A stretch of DNA of 64,000 nucleotides. Source: Phyllobacterium phragmitis. GTDB taxonomy: Bacteria; Pseudomonadota; Alphaproteobacteria; Rhizobiales; Rhizobiaceae. Under the pieces are notes generated by a model. That model made no database searches and was not told the DNA's origin. It saw only the letters and a list, made by a program, of their open reading frames with translations. The position numbers were made by a program, and so were the translations under genes. Positions 51,512-60,728 of the stretch are shown here, piece by piece. Each line of letters opens with the position of its first letter. Within the stretch, counting starts at the first letter, position 1. The DNA is taken from assembly GCF_002980495.1 (NCBI RefSeq), contig NZ_PVBR01000026.1, positions 1-64,000 on the forward strand. Direction: 5' to 3'.

Positions 51512-51925
51512 ATGTCGAAGATTTCGCCGCAGGACGCGCTGGTTTACATCATGGTCACGACCTCGGCGGCGGATACCAGGATGACCGATGCGGAGCTTGC
51601 CTCGATCGGCAATACCGTCACCCGGCTTCCGGTATTCCGCAGCTTCGACAGTGGCCGGCTCCCCGATCTCGCGGCCCGCTGCTATGCGCTGCTGGAGGAT
51701 GAGGACGGCCTCGATCGTATTCTCGACATCGCCCATGAGGCGCTGCCCGAGCGGCTATACGACACCGCCTATGCGCTGGCGGTCGAAGTCGCGGCCGCCG
51801 ACCTGCATGTGGAGCAGGAGGAATTGCTGTTCCTGCAGATGCTGCGCGACCGCTGGAACCTCGATGAACTGACGGTCGCCGCCATAGAGCGCAGCGCGCG
51901 GGTGCGGTTCCGCAAGCTTGCGTAA
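51512..51925 (+). CDS. TerB-family protein
   Basis: This 137-residue all-helical protein matches TerB, with MTDAELASIGNTVTRLP, a central AYALAVEVAAADLHVEQEELLFLQMLRDRWNLD, and acidic residues spaced for metal contact. TerB domains occur in tellurite-resistance and phage-defence-linked Ter systems, but single-domain chromosomal copies like this are common and unassigned. No other ter gene is nearby. It is divergent from lysK and converges on the binding-protein gene. Confidence 0.85.
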   Translation: MSKISPQDALVYIMVTTSAADTRMTDAELASIGNTVTRLPVFRSFDSGRLPDLAARCYALLEDEDGLDRILDIAHEALPERLYDTAYALAVEVAAADLHVEQEELLFLQMLRDRWNLDELTVAAIERSARVRFRKLA

Positions 51926-51944
51926 AAGAACCGGTTAAAACCGC

Positions 51945-52793
51945 TCAGTAGAAGCTGACGGGAAAATATCTGAGGTAGAGCTCTGCCATGACGCCCTTTT
52001 CCTCGAGGGCCTTTAACGCATGGTCGAATGCCACGGCGAGTTGTGCGTCGCCGGCCGGAACGGCGATCGCCATGCCGTCGCCGAAAAATTGCGAGGCAAG
52101 ATAGGCGCCGCCGGAAAAGGTGCAGCAGTTCTGCGATGCCTTGCCGTCGAGCCAGAAGGACAGCGACATGCCGTCTCCAAAAACCACATCGAGTTTTCCG
52201 GCCTTCAGATCGTTGAAGAGCTGGTCCCTTTGCGTGTAGCCGACGGCACTGGCCTCGGGAAAATAGCGGTGCAGCATCGCCTCATGCGCCGTCCCCGCGA
52301 TGACGCCCACGCGTTTGGCCCTAAGGCTCCGATTGAGAGGTTCGTCCAGCACTGCCGTGCGCTGAGTGACAAAGCGCGCTGGCAGGCGAAGATATGGCCG
52401 TGAAAAAGCCAGTTCATCACGATTTTCCGCCGCCGGTTCAAGGCCGGCGATGATGGCTTCGCCGTCGCCGGCCTTCAGCTTTCCCTGCAGCTCGTTCCAT
52501 GGCACGGCCTCGATCTGGCAGATATCGCTGATCGCGAGTTCGCTGCAGATGGCGCGCGCCAGGTCGATATTGTAGCCGGCGAGCCTGCCGCTGGTGTCTA
52601 TGAAATTGAATGGCGGAAAATCGACGCTCGTCAGAAAGCGCAGCCTTCGGAGCCCGGAAAGATCCGGCTTGGCGATGCGCTCATGACGATCCCAGAATGC
52701 TGGGACGTTCGGCTGTCCGGCTGCCATGGCCGAGGTGCCAACCGCCAGGCCGGCCAACAAAAACAGAGAAGAAGCAAAGCCTGGGAATTTCAT
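51945..52793 (-). CDS. Periplasmic amino-acid-type substrate-binding protein (SBP family 3)
   Basis: This 282-residue protein has a signal peptide (about 1-24, ASSLFLLAGLAVGTSAMAA) and the SBP_bac_3 fold: LRFLTSVDFPPFNFIDTSGRLAGYNIDLARAICSEL, then LAFSRPYLRLPARFV, GVIAGTAHEAML and YTQRDQLFNDLKAGKLDVVFGDGMSLSFWL. Such proteins bind polar amino acids or related solutes for ABC importers. No permease or ATPase gene is adjacent, so it is an orphan. The ATG at 52793 is chosen for the signal peptide. Longer starts at 52808 and 52841 are possible. Confidence 0.88.
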   Translation of the reverse strand: MKFPGFASSLFLLAGLAVGTSAMAAGQPNVPAFWDRHERIAKPDLSGLRRLRFLTSVDFPPFNFIDTSGRLAGYNIDLARAICSELAISDICQIEAVPWNELQGKLKAGDGEAIIAGLEPAAENRDELAFSRPYLRLPARFVTQRTAVLDEPLNRSLRAKRVGVIAGTAHEAMLHRYFPEASAVGYTQRDQLFNDLKAGKLDVVFGDGMSLSFWLDGKASQNCCTFSGGAYLASQFFGDGMAIAVPAGDAQLAVAFDHALKALEEKGVMAELYLRYFPVSFY

Positions 52794-53090
52794 GGAGCCT
52801 TTTCGCATTTGAGCCGGTCTGTATCCAGAGGTTTCTATCATGAAGCCGCATATGTGCGAACCATGCGTATGGCTATTATACCGGCTCGGTCCGGCATGGC
52901 GGGCATGAAGTCTATTATAAAGTATTAGAAAATAATAATAATCTTATTAAATAAAAATAGGTTGCATTATTAAAAATTTAAAGTTTAATGAAGGTATCAT
53001 TTTCAAAAGGGGCGGAAAATGTCGTGTAACAGTAAGTTTGTTCTAAAGTTCACGGAAAAGTTATTTTCCGAATTCGTGCAGAAATAAGAC
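52794..53090. other. AT-rich upstream region of the glycosyltransferase gene
   Basis: About 300 bp, markedly richer in A and T than the rest of the window, including a run such as AATAATAATAATCTTATT. A dyad CGGAAAA/TTTTCCG (53053-53059 with 53064-53070) sits 20 bp before the start codon. No gene is visible. Confidence 0.65.
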
Positions 53091-55115
53091 ATGTCAAGAA
53101 TTGGTGGTAATATTGACTGTCAATCCGTGGAAACGGTTCGTATACAGGAAAAATATAGTTCCGAAACATTGGTTTGTTCGGCAATCGCGGCAAGACTTTG
53201 CCTCAATGGGGCAAAGAAAAGTGCAATTCTGCAGGCATTTTCTGCGGCAACGAGAAACAATACTCCGTTCACCGACGAAGTTATGTTCTCGGCCCGCATA
53301 GGGCAAGAACAACTTTATAAGGCAATCGCTGATGAATTGAATGTAGGGTTCGAGGATCGCATCGTTTCGTCGCGTATTCTCTTGCGGGAGGACGATGTGC
53401 CGCAAAACCTTCGTACCATCCGCCACGCTCTGGTGGCGCATGGTGAAGGAAGGACCTTGCTCTATATTGCACCGACGATAGGCGATCTCGTCGTTCTCAA
53501 GCGATATCTCTCGCAATCTCCCGCATTGGCCGAACGGCTGCGGGTCTGCCCGCCATCGACGCTGGCGGACATGATGCGCATGCGCCAGGAGCGGGAACTG
53601 GCGCAAAGAGCGCAGGAGATGACGCCGCCGCATTTCTCGGCTGCACTCGTGATGAACAGCTGGCAGGCATTCGTGCTGGCGGAAACGATTTTCTTCCTGC
53701 TTGCGTTCTCCCTGTTTCGCCCGATGGAAACAGCGATCACGTTGCATATAGGCCTGACACTGTTTTTTTTTGGCTGTGTGGCGATAAGGCTGCTCGCCGC
53801 CTCCGTGGCGCGACCGCCGCGTTTGCTGCCGGTAGCGGGCGCCCCACCGAGAAAGATGCCCATCTACACGATCCTGGTGCCGCTCTATAAGGAGGCGGAG
53901 ATCATCGAGCAATTGCTCCAGGCGCTTTCAAATCTGCGATGGCCGGCATCCAAGCTCGACATAAAGCTCGTATGCGAAGCCGATGATGCCCGGACGATTG
54001 CGGCGATTTCAAAACACGCATTGCCGCCCTGCTTTGAAATCATCAGGGTTCCGGGGATAGGCCCACGCACCAAACCGAAGGCATTGAGTTATGCGTTGCA
54101 GTTCGCGCGCGGCGAATTCCTCGTGGTTTATGATGCCGAGGACAGGCCACATCCCGACCAACTTCTCGAAGCTTGGGGGACATTTGCCGCCGGTGGCGAA
54201 GATCTCGCTTGTCTGCAGGCGCCTCTCTTGATTTCGAACGTCCGCTCCAACTGGTTGACCCGGATGTTCGCCTTCGAATATGCGGCATTGTTTCGTGGGC
54301 TGCTGCCTTGGCTGGCAAGCAGGAATCTCGTCATCCCGCTTGGCGGGACCTCCAATCATCTGCGCCGCAAATGCCTCGAAATCGTCGGCGGCTGGGACAG
54401 TCACAATGTTACAGAGGACGCCGATCTCGGCGTAAGGCTTGCACGCTTCGGCTATCGGGTCGGCGTGATAACCCGCGGCACGTGGGAAGATGCGCCCGAG
54501 GAATATGTCGATTGGAAGAAACAGCGTACACGCTGGTTGAAGGGATGGATGCAGACCTGGCTCGTCCACATGCGTAATCCCTGGCGCACATGCCGCGAAC
54601 TCGGCACGGTACGGTTCATCATCGGCATGCTCTATATGACGGGCCTGATCCTGTCCGCGCTCATCTATCCCTTCATGTTGCTGATGGTTGCGTTGCTGGT
54701 CATGGTGTCCGTCGGAGGGCAGAGCTCTTTCTGGTCGTTCCATCTGCTTTGCATCGATATCGTGAATATCGTCCTGGCCTATTTCAGCTATTACGTCCTG
54801 GGGCTGAAGACGCTCGGCCCCGGCGAGCGCCAGGCCGGGTCATATTTCTGCTGGATCCCGGTGTATTGGCTGTTGATGTCCTTTTCCGCGTGGCGCGCCC
54901 TGTGGCAATTGTTTCGCGCGCCGCATCTCTGGGAGAAGACGCCGCATCGCCCAAGCGCTGCATTCGCTTCTAGGCATCCTGGTCACTCCAGGCCACGAGA
55001 AATGCAAGCCGGCGGCAACTCAGGTGCCGGGCGTCAGAAACTTCGGCCCGGAGCCGATAATGCGGTCGTCTTCGCTGCCGATCGCCTCAAGGTTGCGGCC
55101 TTTGTAGGGCAGTGA
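53091..55115 (+). CDS. Family 2 glycosyltransferase with N-terminal T2SS-E-like domain
   Basis: This 674-residue inner-membrane enzyme is a processive-type GT2. An N-terminal domain (about 20-175) resembles the GspE/MshE N-domain ([18 protein letters not shown]). Two membrane helices (about 192-238) precede the catalytic core: [31 protein letters not shown], the TED at 441-443, and QRTRW (478-482). Four or so helices follow (about 508-605). It is related to cellulose and glucan synthases, product unknown. No clear Shine-Dalgarno precedes the ATG, and the first 150 bp are AT-rich. The last 31 codons overlap ppk2 on the opposite strand. Confidence 0.86.
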   Translation: MSRIGGNIDCQSVETVRIQEKYSSETLVCSAIAARLCLNGAKKSAILQAFSAATRNNTPFTDEVMFSARIGQEQLYKAIADELNVGFEDRIVSSRILLREDDVPQNLRTIRHALVAHGEGRTLLYIAPTIGDLVVLKRYLSQSPALAERLRVCPPSTLADMMRMRQERELAQRAQEMTPPHFSAALVMNSWQAFVLAETIFFLLAFSLFRPMETAITLHIGLTLFFFGCVAIRLLAASVARPPRLLPVAGAPPRKMPIYTILVPLYKEAEIIEQLLQALSNLRWPASKLDIKLVCEADDARTIAAISKHALPPCFEIIRVPGIGPRTKPKALSYALQFARGEFLVVYDAEDRPHPDQLLEAWGTFAAGGEDLACLQAPLLISNVRSNWLTRMFAFEYAALFRGLLPWLASRNLVIPLGGTSNHLRRKCLEIVGGWDSHNVTEDADLGVRLARFGYRVGVITRGTWEDAPEEYVDWKKQRTRWLKGWMQTWLVHMRNPWRTCRELGTVRFIIGMLYMTGLILSALIYPFMLLMVALLVMVSVGGQSSFWSFHLLCIDIVNIVLAYFSYYVLGLKTLGPGERQAGSYFCWIPVYWLLMSFSAWRALWQLFRAPHLWEKTPHRPSAAFASRHPGHSRPREMQAGGNSGAGRQKLRPGADNAVVFAADRLKVAAFVGQ

Positions 55116-55955
55116 CAGCAGCACCCGCCTGATGACGGCGAGCCGAGCCCGCCGTTTGTCGTTGGCGCGCACCACTGTCCACGGCGCGTGGGCCGTGTGG
55201 GTGCGCTGCATCATCTTGTCCCGCGCTTCGGTGTAATCGCTCCAGCGGGCAATGCCTGCCAGGTCGATGGGCGAGAATTTCCAGTTCTTGAGCGGGCTGT
55301 GGTGGCGATCGTGGAAACGCTCCAATTGCGTTTCCTGGCCGATATTGAGCCAGAATTTGAAGAAGTTGATGCCGTCCGAGACGACCATCTTCTCGAAATT
55401 GGGCGTTTCGTCAAGAAACGTCTCAACCTGTGCAGGGGTGCAGAACCCCATCACCGGCTCCACGACACCGCGGTTGTACCACGAGCGATCGAAGGTGACG
55501 AATTCGCCCGCCCCGGGGAAATGCGAGACATAGCGCTGGAAATACCATTGCCCGCGTTCGCTATCGGTCGGCTTGGGCAGCGCCACGGAACGCGCGGAGC
55601 GTGGGTTCATATATTGCCGCAGCCTTTGGATCGAGCCTCCCTTGCCGGCGGTGTCGCGTCCTTCGAAAATGGCGAGCACGCGTTCGCCGGTGTCCTGCAT
55701 CCAATATTGCAGCTTCACCAATTCGATCTGCAGCTTCTCGAGCGTGTCTTTATATTCGTCCTTCGGCATCCGTTTGTCATAGGGATAGCCGCCTGCTGTC
55801 AGCGCATTGTCCCTGACCCATTTCGGAAGCTTTTTCGCGTCGATATCGAAGACCCGTTTCTTGCCGTCGATGGTCAGTTCGATCTCTCTTTGATCGGCTT
55901 TCGCACTGTTCTTGGGCTCGTTATTTTTGTGTTCTGTCTTGGAACTGTCACGCAA
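55020..55955 (-). CDS. ppk2: Polyphosphate kinase 2
   Basis: This 311-residue PPK2 transfers phosphate between polyphosphate and nucleotides. Walker A is [13 protein letters not shown], Walker B-like [16 protein letters not shown] follows, and the lid region has [29 protein letters not shown]. It is the single-domain class I type, which usually favours making GTP or ATP from polyphosphate. The start codon is TTG at 55955 with AAGGA upstream. It converges on, and overlaps, the glycosyltransferase. A PhoR-like kinase gene is divergent upstream, which suggests a shared link to phosphate status. Confidence 0.92.
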   Translation of the reverse strand: MRDSSKTEHKNNEPKNSAKADQREIELTIDGKKRVFDIDAKKLPKWVRDNALTAGGYPYDKRMPKDEYKDTLEKLQIELVKLQYWMQDTGERVLAIFEGRDTAGKGGSIQRLRQYMNPRSARSVALPKPTDSERGQWYFQRYVSHFPGAGEFVTFDRSWYNRGVVEPVMGFCTPAQVETFLDETPNFEKMVVSDGINFFKFWLNIGQETQLERFHDRHHSPLKNWKFSPIDLAGIARWSDYTEARDKMMQRTHTAHAPWTVVRANDKRRARLAVIRRVLLSLPYKGRNLEAIGSEDDRIIGSGPKFLTPGT

Positions 55956-56090
55956 GGCAGTGTCCTTTCATTTATTAATGCAAATCATGGTATGGGGGCA
56001 TTGATCTGGCGTCCAGAGGCCGTCCGCGCTTCACTGGAAACATGCTTACCGCAATTTCGGCCTATAATCCCATATGTTGAGCAGGACAGG

Positions 56091-57389
56091 ATGAGCGAAA
56101 CCGATAATCGTATCACGGAAAAAGCGGGGAGCCTGGCAAAGCAGATCGCCGGGCGCATTATCCGTGCGCGTTATACCCTTGCCATGGCGGTTTTGGCGCT
56201 GGCCCTGGTTCTTAGCTCCGGCGCACCGTTTGCGGTTCTGCTCCTCCTCGGCATCGTGCTGCTGCTGATAATCGCTGCCTTCGCGCCTGGGCAGGGATCC
56301 GAAGAAACGCAGCTCGGCCACGGCGAAGGAACGGAAAGTGGCCTCTCGCGTATCTCTGGCGTACGCCTTGCCGAGCAACTTCCCGATCCGATGATCCTTT
56401 TCGATGCCGGCGGCATGGTGCTCTACGCCAACAAGGCGGCGCGGGAGGCATTCCGGCCGCTGGCCGAGGATTCCGTGCTTTATCTGCGGTTCCGGGCGCC
56501 GGAAATGCATGGGCTGATCCAGGGCGTGATAGCCGATGGCGAGCCGCGCGCCATCGATTATTTCGAACGCCTGCCTCTCGACCGGTGGTACAAGGCCATG
56601 GCCATGGCGCTCGATGCGGGTGCCGGTGAGCCGGCATCCTTCGTTCTTCTTTTTCGTGACCAGACCGAGATGCGCAGGATCGACCGGATGCGGTCGGATT
56701 TCATCGCCAATGCCAGCCATGAGCTGCGTACGCCGCTCGCCTCGCTGCGCGGTTTCATCGAAACCCTGCAGGGGCCCGCCCGCAAAGACGAGGCTGCGCG
56801 CGACCGGTTTCTTCAAATCATGCAGAAGCAGGCGGACCGCATGTCGCGGCTGATCGATGATCTACTTTCGCTGTCGCGCCTTGAAATGAAGGCGCATATA
56901 GCCGTCACCGAAAGCGTCGATCTCGCAAATGTCCTCAATCATGTCGCCGATACGCTGACGCCGCTTGCCAATGGACTGGAAGTAACCATTGAGCGCCAGG
57001 TCCCGGCCCATCCGGTCAAGGTGACGGGCGATCGTGACGAGCTGATACAGGTATTCCAGAACTTGTTGGAAAACGCCTGTAAATACGGCCAGTCAGGCAA
57101 GCGCGTCATCGTGCGTCTGAAGGAGGAAGACCATTCGGCTGGCAGGGAGGTCGTGGCATCGATCCAGGATTTCGGGCCGGGCATCCCGTCTGAGCACCTG
57201 CCGCGTCTCACCGAGCGGTTTTACCGCGTCGATGTCGAAACCAGCCGTGCCCAGAAGGGAACCGGCCTCGGCCTGGCGATCGTCAAGCACATCCTGACCC
57301 GTCACAGGGGGCGGCTCGTCATCCGCTCACGGGTGGGCGAGGGCTCGACATTCATCGTGCGCTTCAATGCGCCTGAAACGAAAAGCTGA
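56091..57389 (+). CDS. phoR: PhoR-like sensor histidine kinase
   Basis: This 432-residue kinase has two adjacent membrane helices (about 28-66), a PAS domain (about 95-205, LPDPMILFDAGGMVLYANKAA), HisKA with His210 (NASHELRTPLASLRGFIETL), and HATPase with NLLENACKYG, DFGPGIP and GTGLGLAIVKHI. It matches the PhoR family controlling phosphate starvation with PhoB. PhoB, pstSCAB and phoU are not adjacent here. A longer frame reaches 55188, but that extension is antisense to ppk2 and is not coding. The gene name is by similarity only. Confidence 0.87.
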   Translation: MSETDNRITEKAGSLAKQIAGRIIRARYTLAMAVLALALVLSSGAPFAVLLLLGIVLLLIIAAFAPGQGSEETQLGHGEGTESGLSRISGVRLAEQLPDPMILFDAGGMVLYANKAAREAFRPLAEDSVLYLRFRAPEMHGLIQGVIADGEPRAIDYFERLPLDRWYKAMAMALDAGAGEPASFVLLFRDQTEMRRIDRMRSDFIANASHELRTPLASLRGFIETLQGPARKDEAARDRFLQIMQKQADRMSRLIDDLLSLSRLEMKAHIAVTESVDLANVLNHVADTLTPLANGLEVTIERQVPAHPVKVTGDRDELIQVFQNLLENACKYGQSGKRVIVRLKEEDHSAGREVVASIQDFGPGIPSEHLPRLTERFYRVDVETSRAQKGTGLGLAIVKHILTRHRGRLVIRSRVGEGSTFIVRFNAPETKS

Positions 57390-57394
57390 GGTGA

Positions 57395-57426
57395 GCTCTT
57401 TCCACCGCCGAGGCAATGGAAAGAGC
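57395..57426. terminator. Stem-loop between convergent phoR and gcrA
   Basis: GCTCTTTCCA (57395-57404) pairs with TGGAAAGAGC (57417-57426) over a 12-base loop. It lies in the 107-bp convergent gap and may terminate both genes, although no T-run is present. Confidence 0.5.
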
Positions 57427-57496
57427 CTCCCCTGAAACGGCGCGCCACACGGCGGATGCGCAAATAGGGCAGTTCAAGCCCTCATCCACTTCCGAC

Positions 57497-58024
57497 TCAG
57501 CGGGCGCGGCGGCGCTCCGATGCCGGCTGGAAAGCCAGTTTCGAGTGATAGGTGCAATAGGGGCTCGTATCGCCGGAATCATTGCCGCAGAAGTGGAAAT
57601 CTTCATTGAGCGGATCGCCGACCGGCCATTTGCATGTCCGTTCGCTCAATTGCAGCAGCGAAAGACGGCGCGAGATCGGCACCACGACATCGGCCGCGGG
57701 CTTGAGCACCGTATGCGCCACCGCTTCTACGGCATATTCGGCCTGCAGGGCCGTTGCACCGACGCTCTTGGTGACGCTGGTTCGTACCATCGTCTGGCTT
57801 GCGCCGGAATGCACGCTGCCGCGCACCGAACCGGTCGTGTTGACTTTCTTGCTGCGCGTCTGCGTCGAAGATGTTTTGCCGCGGCCCGAAAGCTTCAACC
57901 GATGCACCTTGCCGATGACGGCATTTCGGCTGACGCCTCCAAGCTGCGCCGCAATCTGGCTGGCGCTAAGGCCTTCGCTCCACAATTTCTTAAGCAGTTC
58001 GACGCGCTCGTCTGTCCAGTTCAT
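57497..58024 (-). CDS. gcrA: GcrA cell-cycle regulator
   Basis: This 175-residue protein is the alphaproteobacterial sigma70-associated factor that activates promoters methylated at GANTC by CcrM. The N-terminal DNA-binding domain is diagnostic: NWTDERVELLKKLWSEGLSASQIAAQLGGVSRNAVIGKVHRLKLSGR. The C terminus has the sigma-interacting region with CKWPVGDP, FCG and YCTYHSKLAF. The frame extends upstream to 58090, but the ATG at 58024 with AGGA gives the canonical N terminus. GANTC sites lie upstream at 58057 and 58170. Confidence 0.95.
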   Translation of the reverse strand: MNWTDERVELLKKLWSEGLSASQIAAQLGGVSRNAVIGKVHRLKLSGRGKTSSTQTRSKKVNTTGSVRGSVHSGASQTMVRTSVTKSVGATALQAEYAVEAVAHTVLKPAADVVVPISRRLSLLQLSERTCKWPVGDPLNEDFHFCGNDSGDTSPYCTYHSKLAFQPASERRRAR

Positions 58025-58298
58025 TGTCCTGGGCTCCAATCTTTCATTCTCATCCAGAATCCATCGCCATGTCCGGATTGCTCCAGACAAAACTACTACA
58101 TCTATCCGGATGACTAGGTCCGCCGCACGAAATCTAGTTTTTGCTAAGGAGGAAACTACATTAATGCGTGACTCCGTGACAAGCGTCCGGCAGCCACAGT
58201 GATTTGCTTTTTCGGGTTTTCCCCAACTTGGGTGTTAACCACAGGCGTTTTGCCGGCTCTCTCTACCACAGAGGAAGCGGCCGCACCGAAAGTCGATG

Positions 58299-58385
58299 CT
58301 CCAGCGCCGTGCGTCCTCTATAACGCATAAAGAACGCAGTAAGCTAGGGAAACTACCATCGTGCTTTCCGCATGCCGATTTCGGC
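58299..58385 (+). repeat. Dispersed intergenic repeat, copy E
   Basis: GCTCCAGCGCCGTGCGTCC, then AAAGAACGCAGTAAGC and CCGATTTCGG, keep the order of copy A with a different 3' half. Confidence 0.6.
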
Positions 58386-58430
58386 TTTCGGCCCGCTGTG
58401 CTCGCATGTGTGCTGGCACGCCTGCTTCAA

Positions 58431-58459
58431 TTGACATTTAAGCATTCACGCACGATATT
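58431..58459 (+). promoter_or_regulatory. Predicted sigma70 promoter upstream of argD
   Basis: TTGACA (58431-58436) and CGATAT (58454-58459) are 17 bp apart. Transcription would start near 58466, only a few bases before the hairpin at 58471-58489. Confidence 0.5.
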
Positions 58460-58470
58460 GAAGACCTTGA

Positions 58471-58493
58471 GCCGCCCCGAGGGCGGCTTTTTG
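58471..58493 (+). terminator. Terminator-like hairpin ahead of argD
   Basis: AGCCGCCC (58471-58478) pairs with GGGCGGCT (58482-58489) around CGA, and a T-run follows. It could end an upstream + strand transcript or attenuate the argD operon. Confidence 0.7.
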
Positions 58494-58566
58494 ATTTGAT
58501 CCGCGCGGATCACGCCTGGAAAACGCGATCCGCTTTACCCATAAAGGCTATGGAGGCCCGACTGGC

Positions 58567-59784
58567 ATGACCCCCGGCATGACCCATGCGACCGTGCAAC
58601 CGCTCTACGACACCTATAATCGTGCCGAATTGCGCTTCGAGCGAGGCGAGGGCGTTTGGCTGATCACGGAGAAGGGCGAGCGCTATCTCGATTTTGCAGC
58701 GGGCGTCGCCGTCAACTCGCTTGGCCATGCGCATCCCCATCTGGTGAACGCGCTGACCTCCCAGGCCGAAAAGCTCTGGCACGTCTCTAACATCTATGAA
58801 ATCCCCGGTCAGGACAAACTCGGCCGAAGGCTCGTTGACAGCACTTTTGCCGACAAGGTGTTTTTCACCAATTCCGGTGCCGAGGCGCTCGAATGCGCGT
58901 TCAAGACCGCGCGCCGCTATCATTATGTCAACGGCCATCCCGAGCGCTATCGCATCATCACCTTCGAGGGCGCCTTCCATGGCCGCACGCTGGCGACGAT
59001 CGCGGCAGGCGGACAGGCGAAATATCTCGAAGGCTTCGGCCCCAAGGTGGATGGCTTCGACCAGGTGCCGTTCGGTGACGAAAAGGCGCTGAAGGCGGCG
59101 ATCACGCCGGAGACGGCCGGTATTCTCATCGAGCCGGTGCAGGGCGAGGGCGGCTTACGCCCGGTAGCGGAGGGAAACCTTCGCTCGCTGCGCAAGATCT
59201 GTGACGAACATGGCCTTCTGCTCATTCTTGATGAGGTGCAGTGCGGCGTCGGCCGGACGGGTAAATTTTTCGCCCATGAATGGGCGGGCATCACACCGGA
59301 TATCATGGCGGTCGCCAAGGGCATCGGCGGCGGCTTTCCGATGGGCGCCTGTCTCGCGACCGCCGAAGCCGCAAAGGGCATGACGGCAGGCGTTCACGGC
59401 ACCACCTATGGCGGCAATCCGCTGGCCATGGCGGTGGGCAATGCCGTGCTCGACGTGGTTCTGGCGGACGGTTTCTTCGAGCATGTGCGCGATATTTCAC
59501 GCCTGTTCAAGCAAGGGCTCGCCTCCATCGCAGACCGTTATCCGGACGTGGTGTCGGAGCAGCGCGGAAATGGCCTGCTCATGGGGCTCAAATGTGTCAT
59601 TCCCAACACGGCACTCATCCAGGCACTGCGCGACCAGCATCTGTTGAGCGTCGGTGCCGGCGACAATGTGGTGCGCCTGATGCCGCCGCTGACCATCACG
59701 GAAGACGAAGCGCGCGAAGGTCTTGCCCGCATCGAAGCCGCCGTCGAGCGGCTTTCCGTCACCAACAAGCAGAAATCGGCGTAA
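58567..59784 (+). CDS. argD: Acetylornithine aminotransferase
   Basis: This 405-residue PLP enzyme converts N-acetylglutamate semialdehyde to N-acetylornithine in arginine synthesis. Class III aminotransferase features are clear: [47 protein letters not shown] with the PLP-contacting Asp, and the Schiff-base Lys near residue 251 in [19 protein letters not shown] lies 10 bp before the ATG. It leads argD-argF-hslO, with 5 bp to argF. Confidence 0.95.
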   Translation: MTPGMTHATVQPLYDTYNRAELRFERGEGVWLITEKGERYLDFAAGVAVNSLGHAHPHLVNALTSQAEKLWHVSNIYEIPGQDKLGRRLVDSTFADKVFFTNSGAEALECAFKTARRYHYVNGHPERYRIITFEGAFHGRTLATIAAGGQAKYLEGFGPKVDGFDQVPFGDEKALKAAITPETAGILIEPVQGEGGLRPVAEGNLRSLRKICDEHGLLLILDEVQCGVGRTGKFFAHEWAGITPDIMAVAKGIGGGFPMGACLATAEAAKGMTAGVHGTTYGGNPLAMAVGNAVLDVVLADGFFEHVRDISRLFKQGLASIADRYPDVVSEQRGNGLLMGLKCVIPNTALIQALRDQHLLSVGAGDNVVRLMPPLTITEDEAREGLARIEAAVERLSVTNKQKSA

Positions 59785-59789
59785 CAGTC

Positions 59790-60728
59790 ATGGCGTTCAA
59801 GCACGATCTCAGGCATTTCACCGACCTTTCCGCCGTTCCTGCCGAGGAGTTGCGGCTCATTCTCGACGATGCGCGTTTTCGCAAAGAGCGTCTCAAGGCA
59901 GGCGGGATCGAAAAGCCCTTCGCCGGCAAGGTCATGGCGATGATCTTCGACAAGCCGTCGACACGCACGCGCGTCTCCTTCGATGTCGCCATGCGTCAGC
60001 TTGGCGGCGAGACGATCATGCTGACCGGATCGGAGATGCAGCTAGGCCGAAGCGAGACCATTGCGGATACCGCAAAAGTGCTGTCGCGCTATGTCGATAT
60101 CATCATGATCCGCACCACCACACATGACCGCATGATCGAACTGGCCGAAAACGCCACTGTTCCGGTGATCAACGGGCTCACCGACGATACGCATCCCTGC
60201 CAGATCATGGCCGATGTCATGACCTATGAAGAGCATCGCGGCCCGGTGAAGGGACGCACCTTCGCCTGGACCGGCGACGGCAATAATGTGCTTCATTCGC
60301 TGATCGAGGCATCGGCGAGGTTCGATTTCAACCTGAATATCGCAGCGCCCGAAGGCAGCGAACCGCGCGGCGGCTATCTCGGTTGGGCGAAGGAGCATGG
60401 CGGACGGATCATGTCGACCACGGATCCGGTCAAGGCCGTATCCGGTGCCGATTGCGTCGTCACCGATACCTGGGTTTCGATGGGGCAGGAGGATCGCGCA
60501 CGCGGTCATAATGTCTTCATGCCCTATCAGGTCAATCAGCGTTTGATGAACCATGCCAAACCCGATGCGTTGTTCATGCATTGCCTTCCCGCCCATCGCG
60601 GCGAGGAAGTAACCGATGACATCATCGACGGTCCTCATTCGGTCGTCTTCGACGAGGCGGAAAACCGCCTTCATGCACAAAAAGCCATTCTGGCATGGTG
60701 CCTGGAAGGAGCAGATGCGCGTGGCTGA
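59790..60728 (+). CDS. argF: Ornithine carbamoyltransferase
   Basis: This 312-residue enzyme makes citrulline from ornithine and carbamoyl phosphate. The carbamoyl-phosphate motif STRTR (about 56-60), HPCQ (about 134-137) and [11 protein letters not shown] (from about 264, with the ornithine-binding Cys) are all intact. A much longer in-frame extension reaches 59280 but is antisense-like sequence inside argD, and the N terminus [13 protein letters not shown] at 59790 is standard. Its stop overlaps the hslO start by 14 bp. Confidence 0.96.
   Translation: MAFKHDLRHFTDLSAVPAEELRLILDDARFRKERLKAGGIEKPFAGKVMAMIFDKPSTRTRVSFDVAMRQLGGETIMLTGSEMQLGRSETIADTAKVLSRYVDIIMIRTTTHDRMIELAENATVPVINGLTDDTHPCQIMADVMTYEEHRGPVKGRTFAWTGDGNNVLHSLIEASARFDFNLNIAAPEGSEPRGGYLGWAKEHGGRIMSTTDPVKAVSGADCVVTDTWVSMGQEDRARGHNVFMPYQVNQRLMNHAKPDALFMHCLPAHRGEEVTDDIIDGPHSVVFDEAENRLHAQKAILAWCLEGADARG

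Larger units (their letters stand above)
58025..58566. other. Divergent region between gcrA and argD
   Basis: About 540 bp contain two GANTC sites (58057-58061, 58170-58174), a dispersed repeat (58299-58385), a good sigma70-like promoter (58431-58459) and a terminator-like hairpin (58471-58493). No coding frame is convincing, but a short RNA from the + strand is possible. Confidence 0.6.

Noticed and set aside
55188-56090. N-terminal extension of the PhoR-like frame
   Set aside because: It is antisense to ppk2. The true start at 56091 gives a normal PhoR length.
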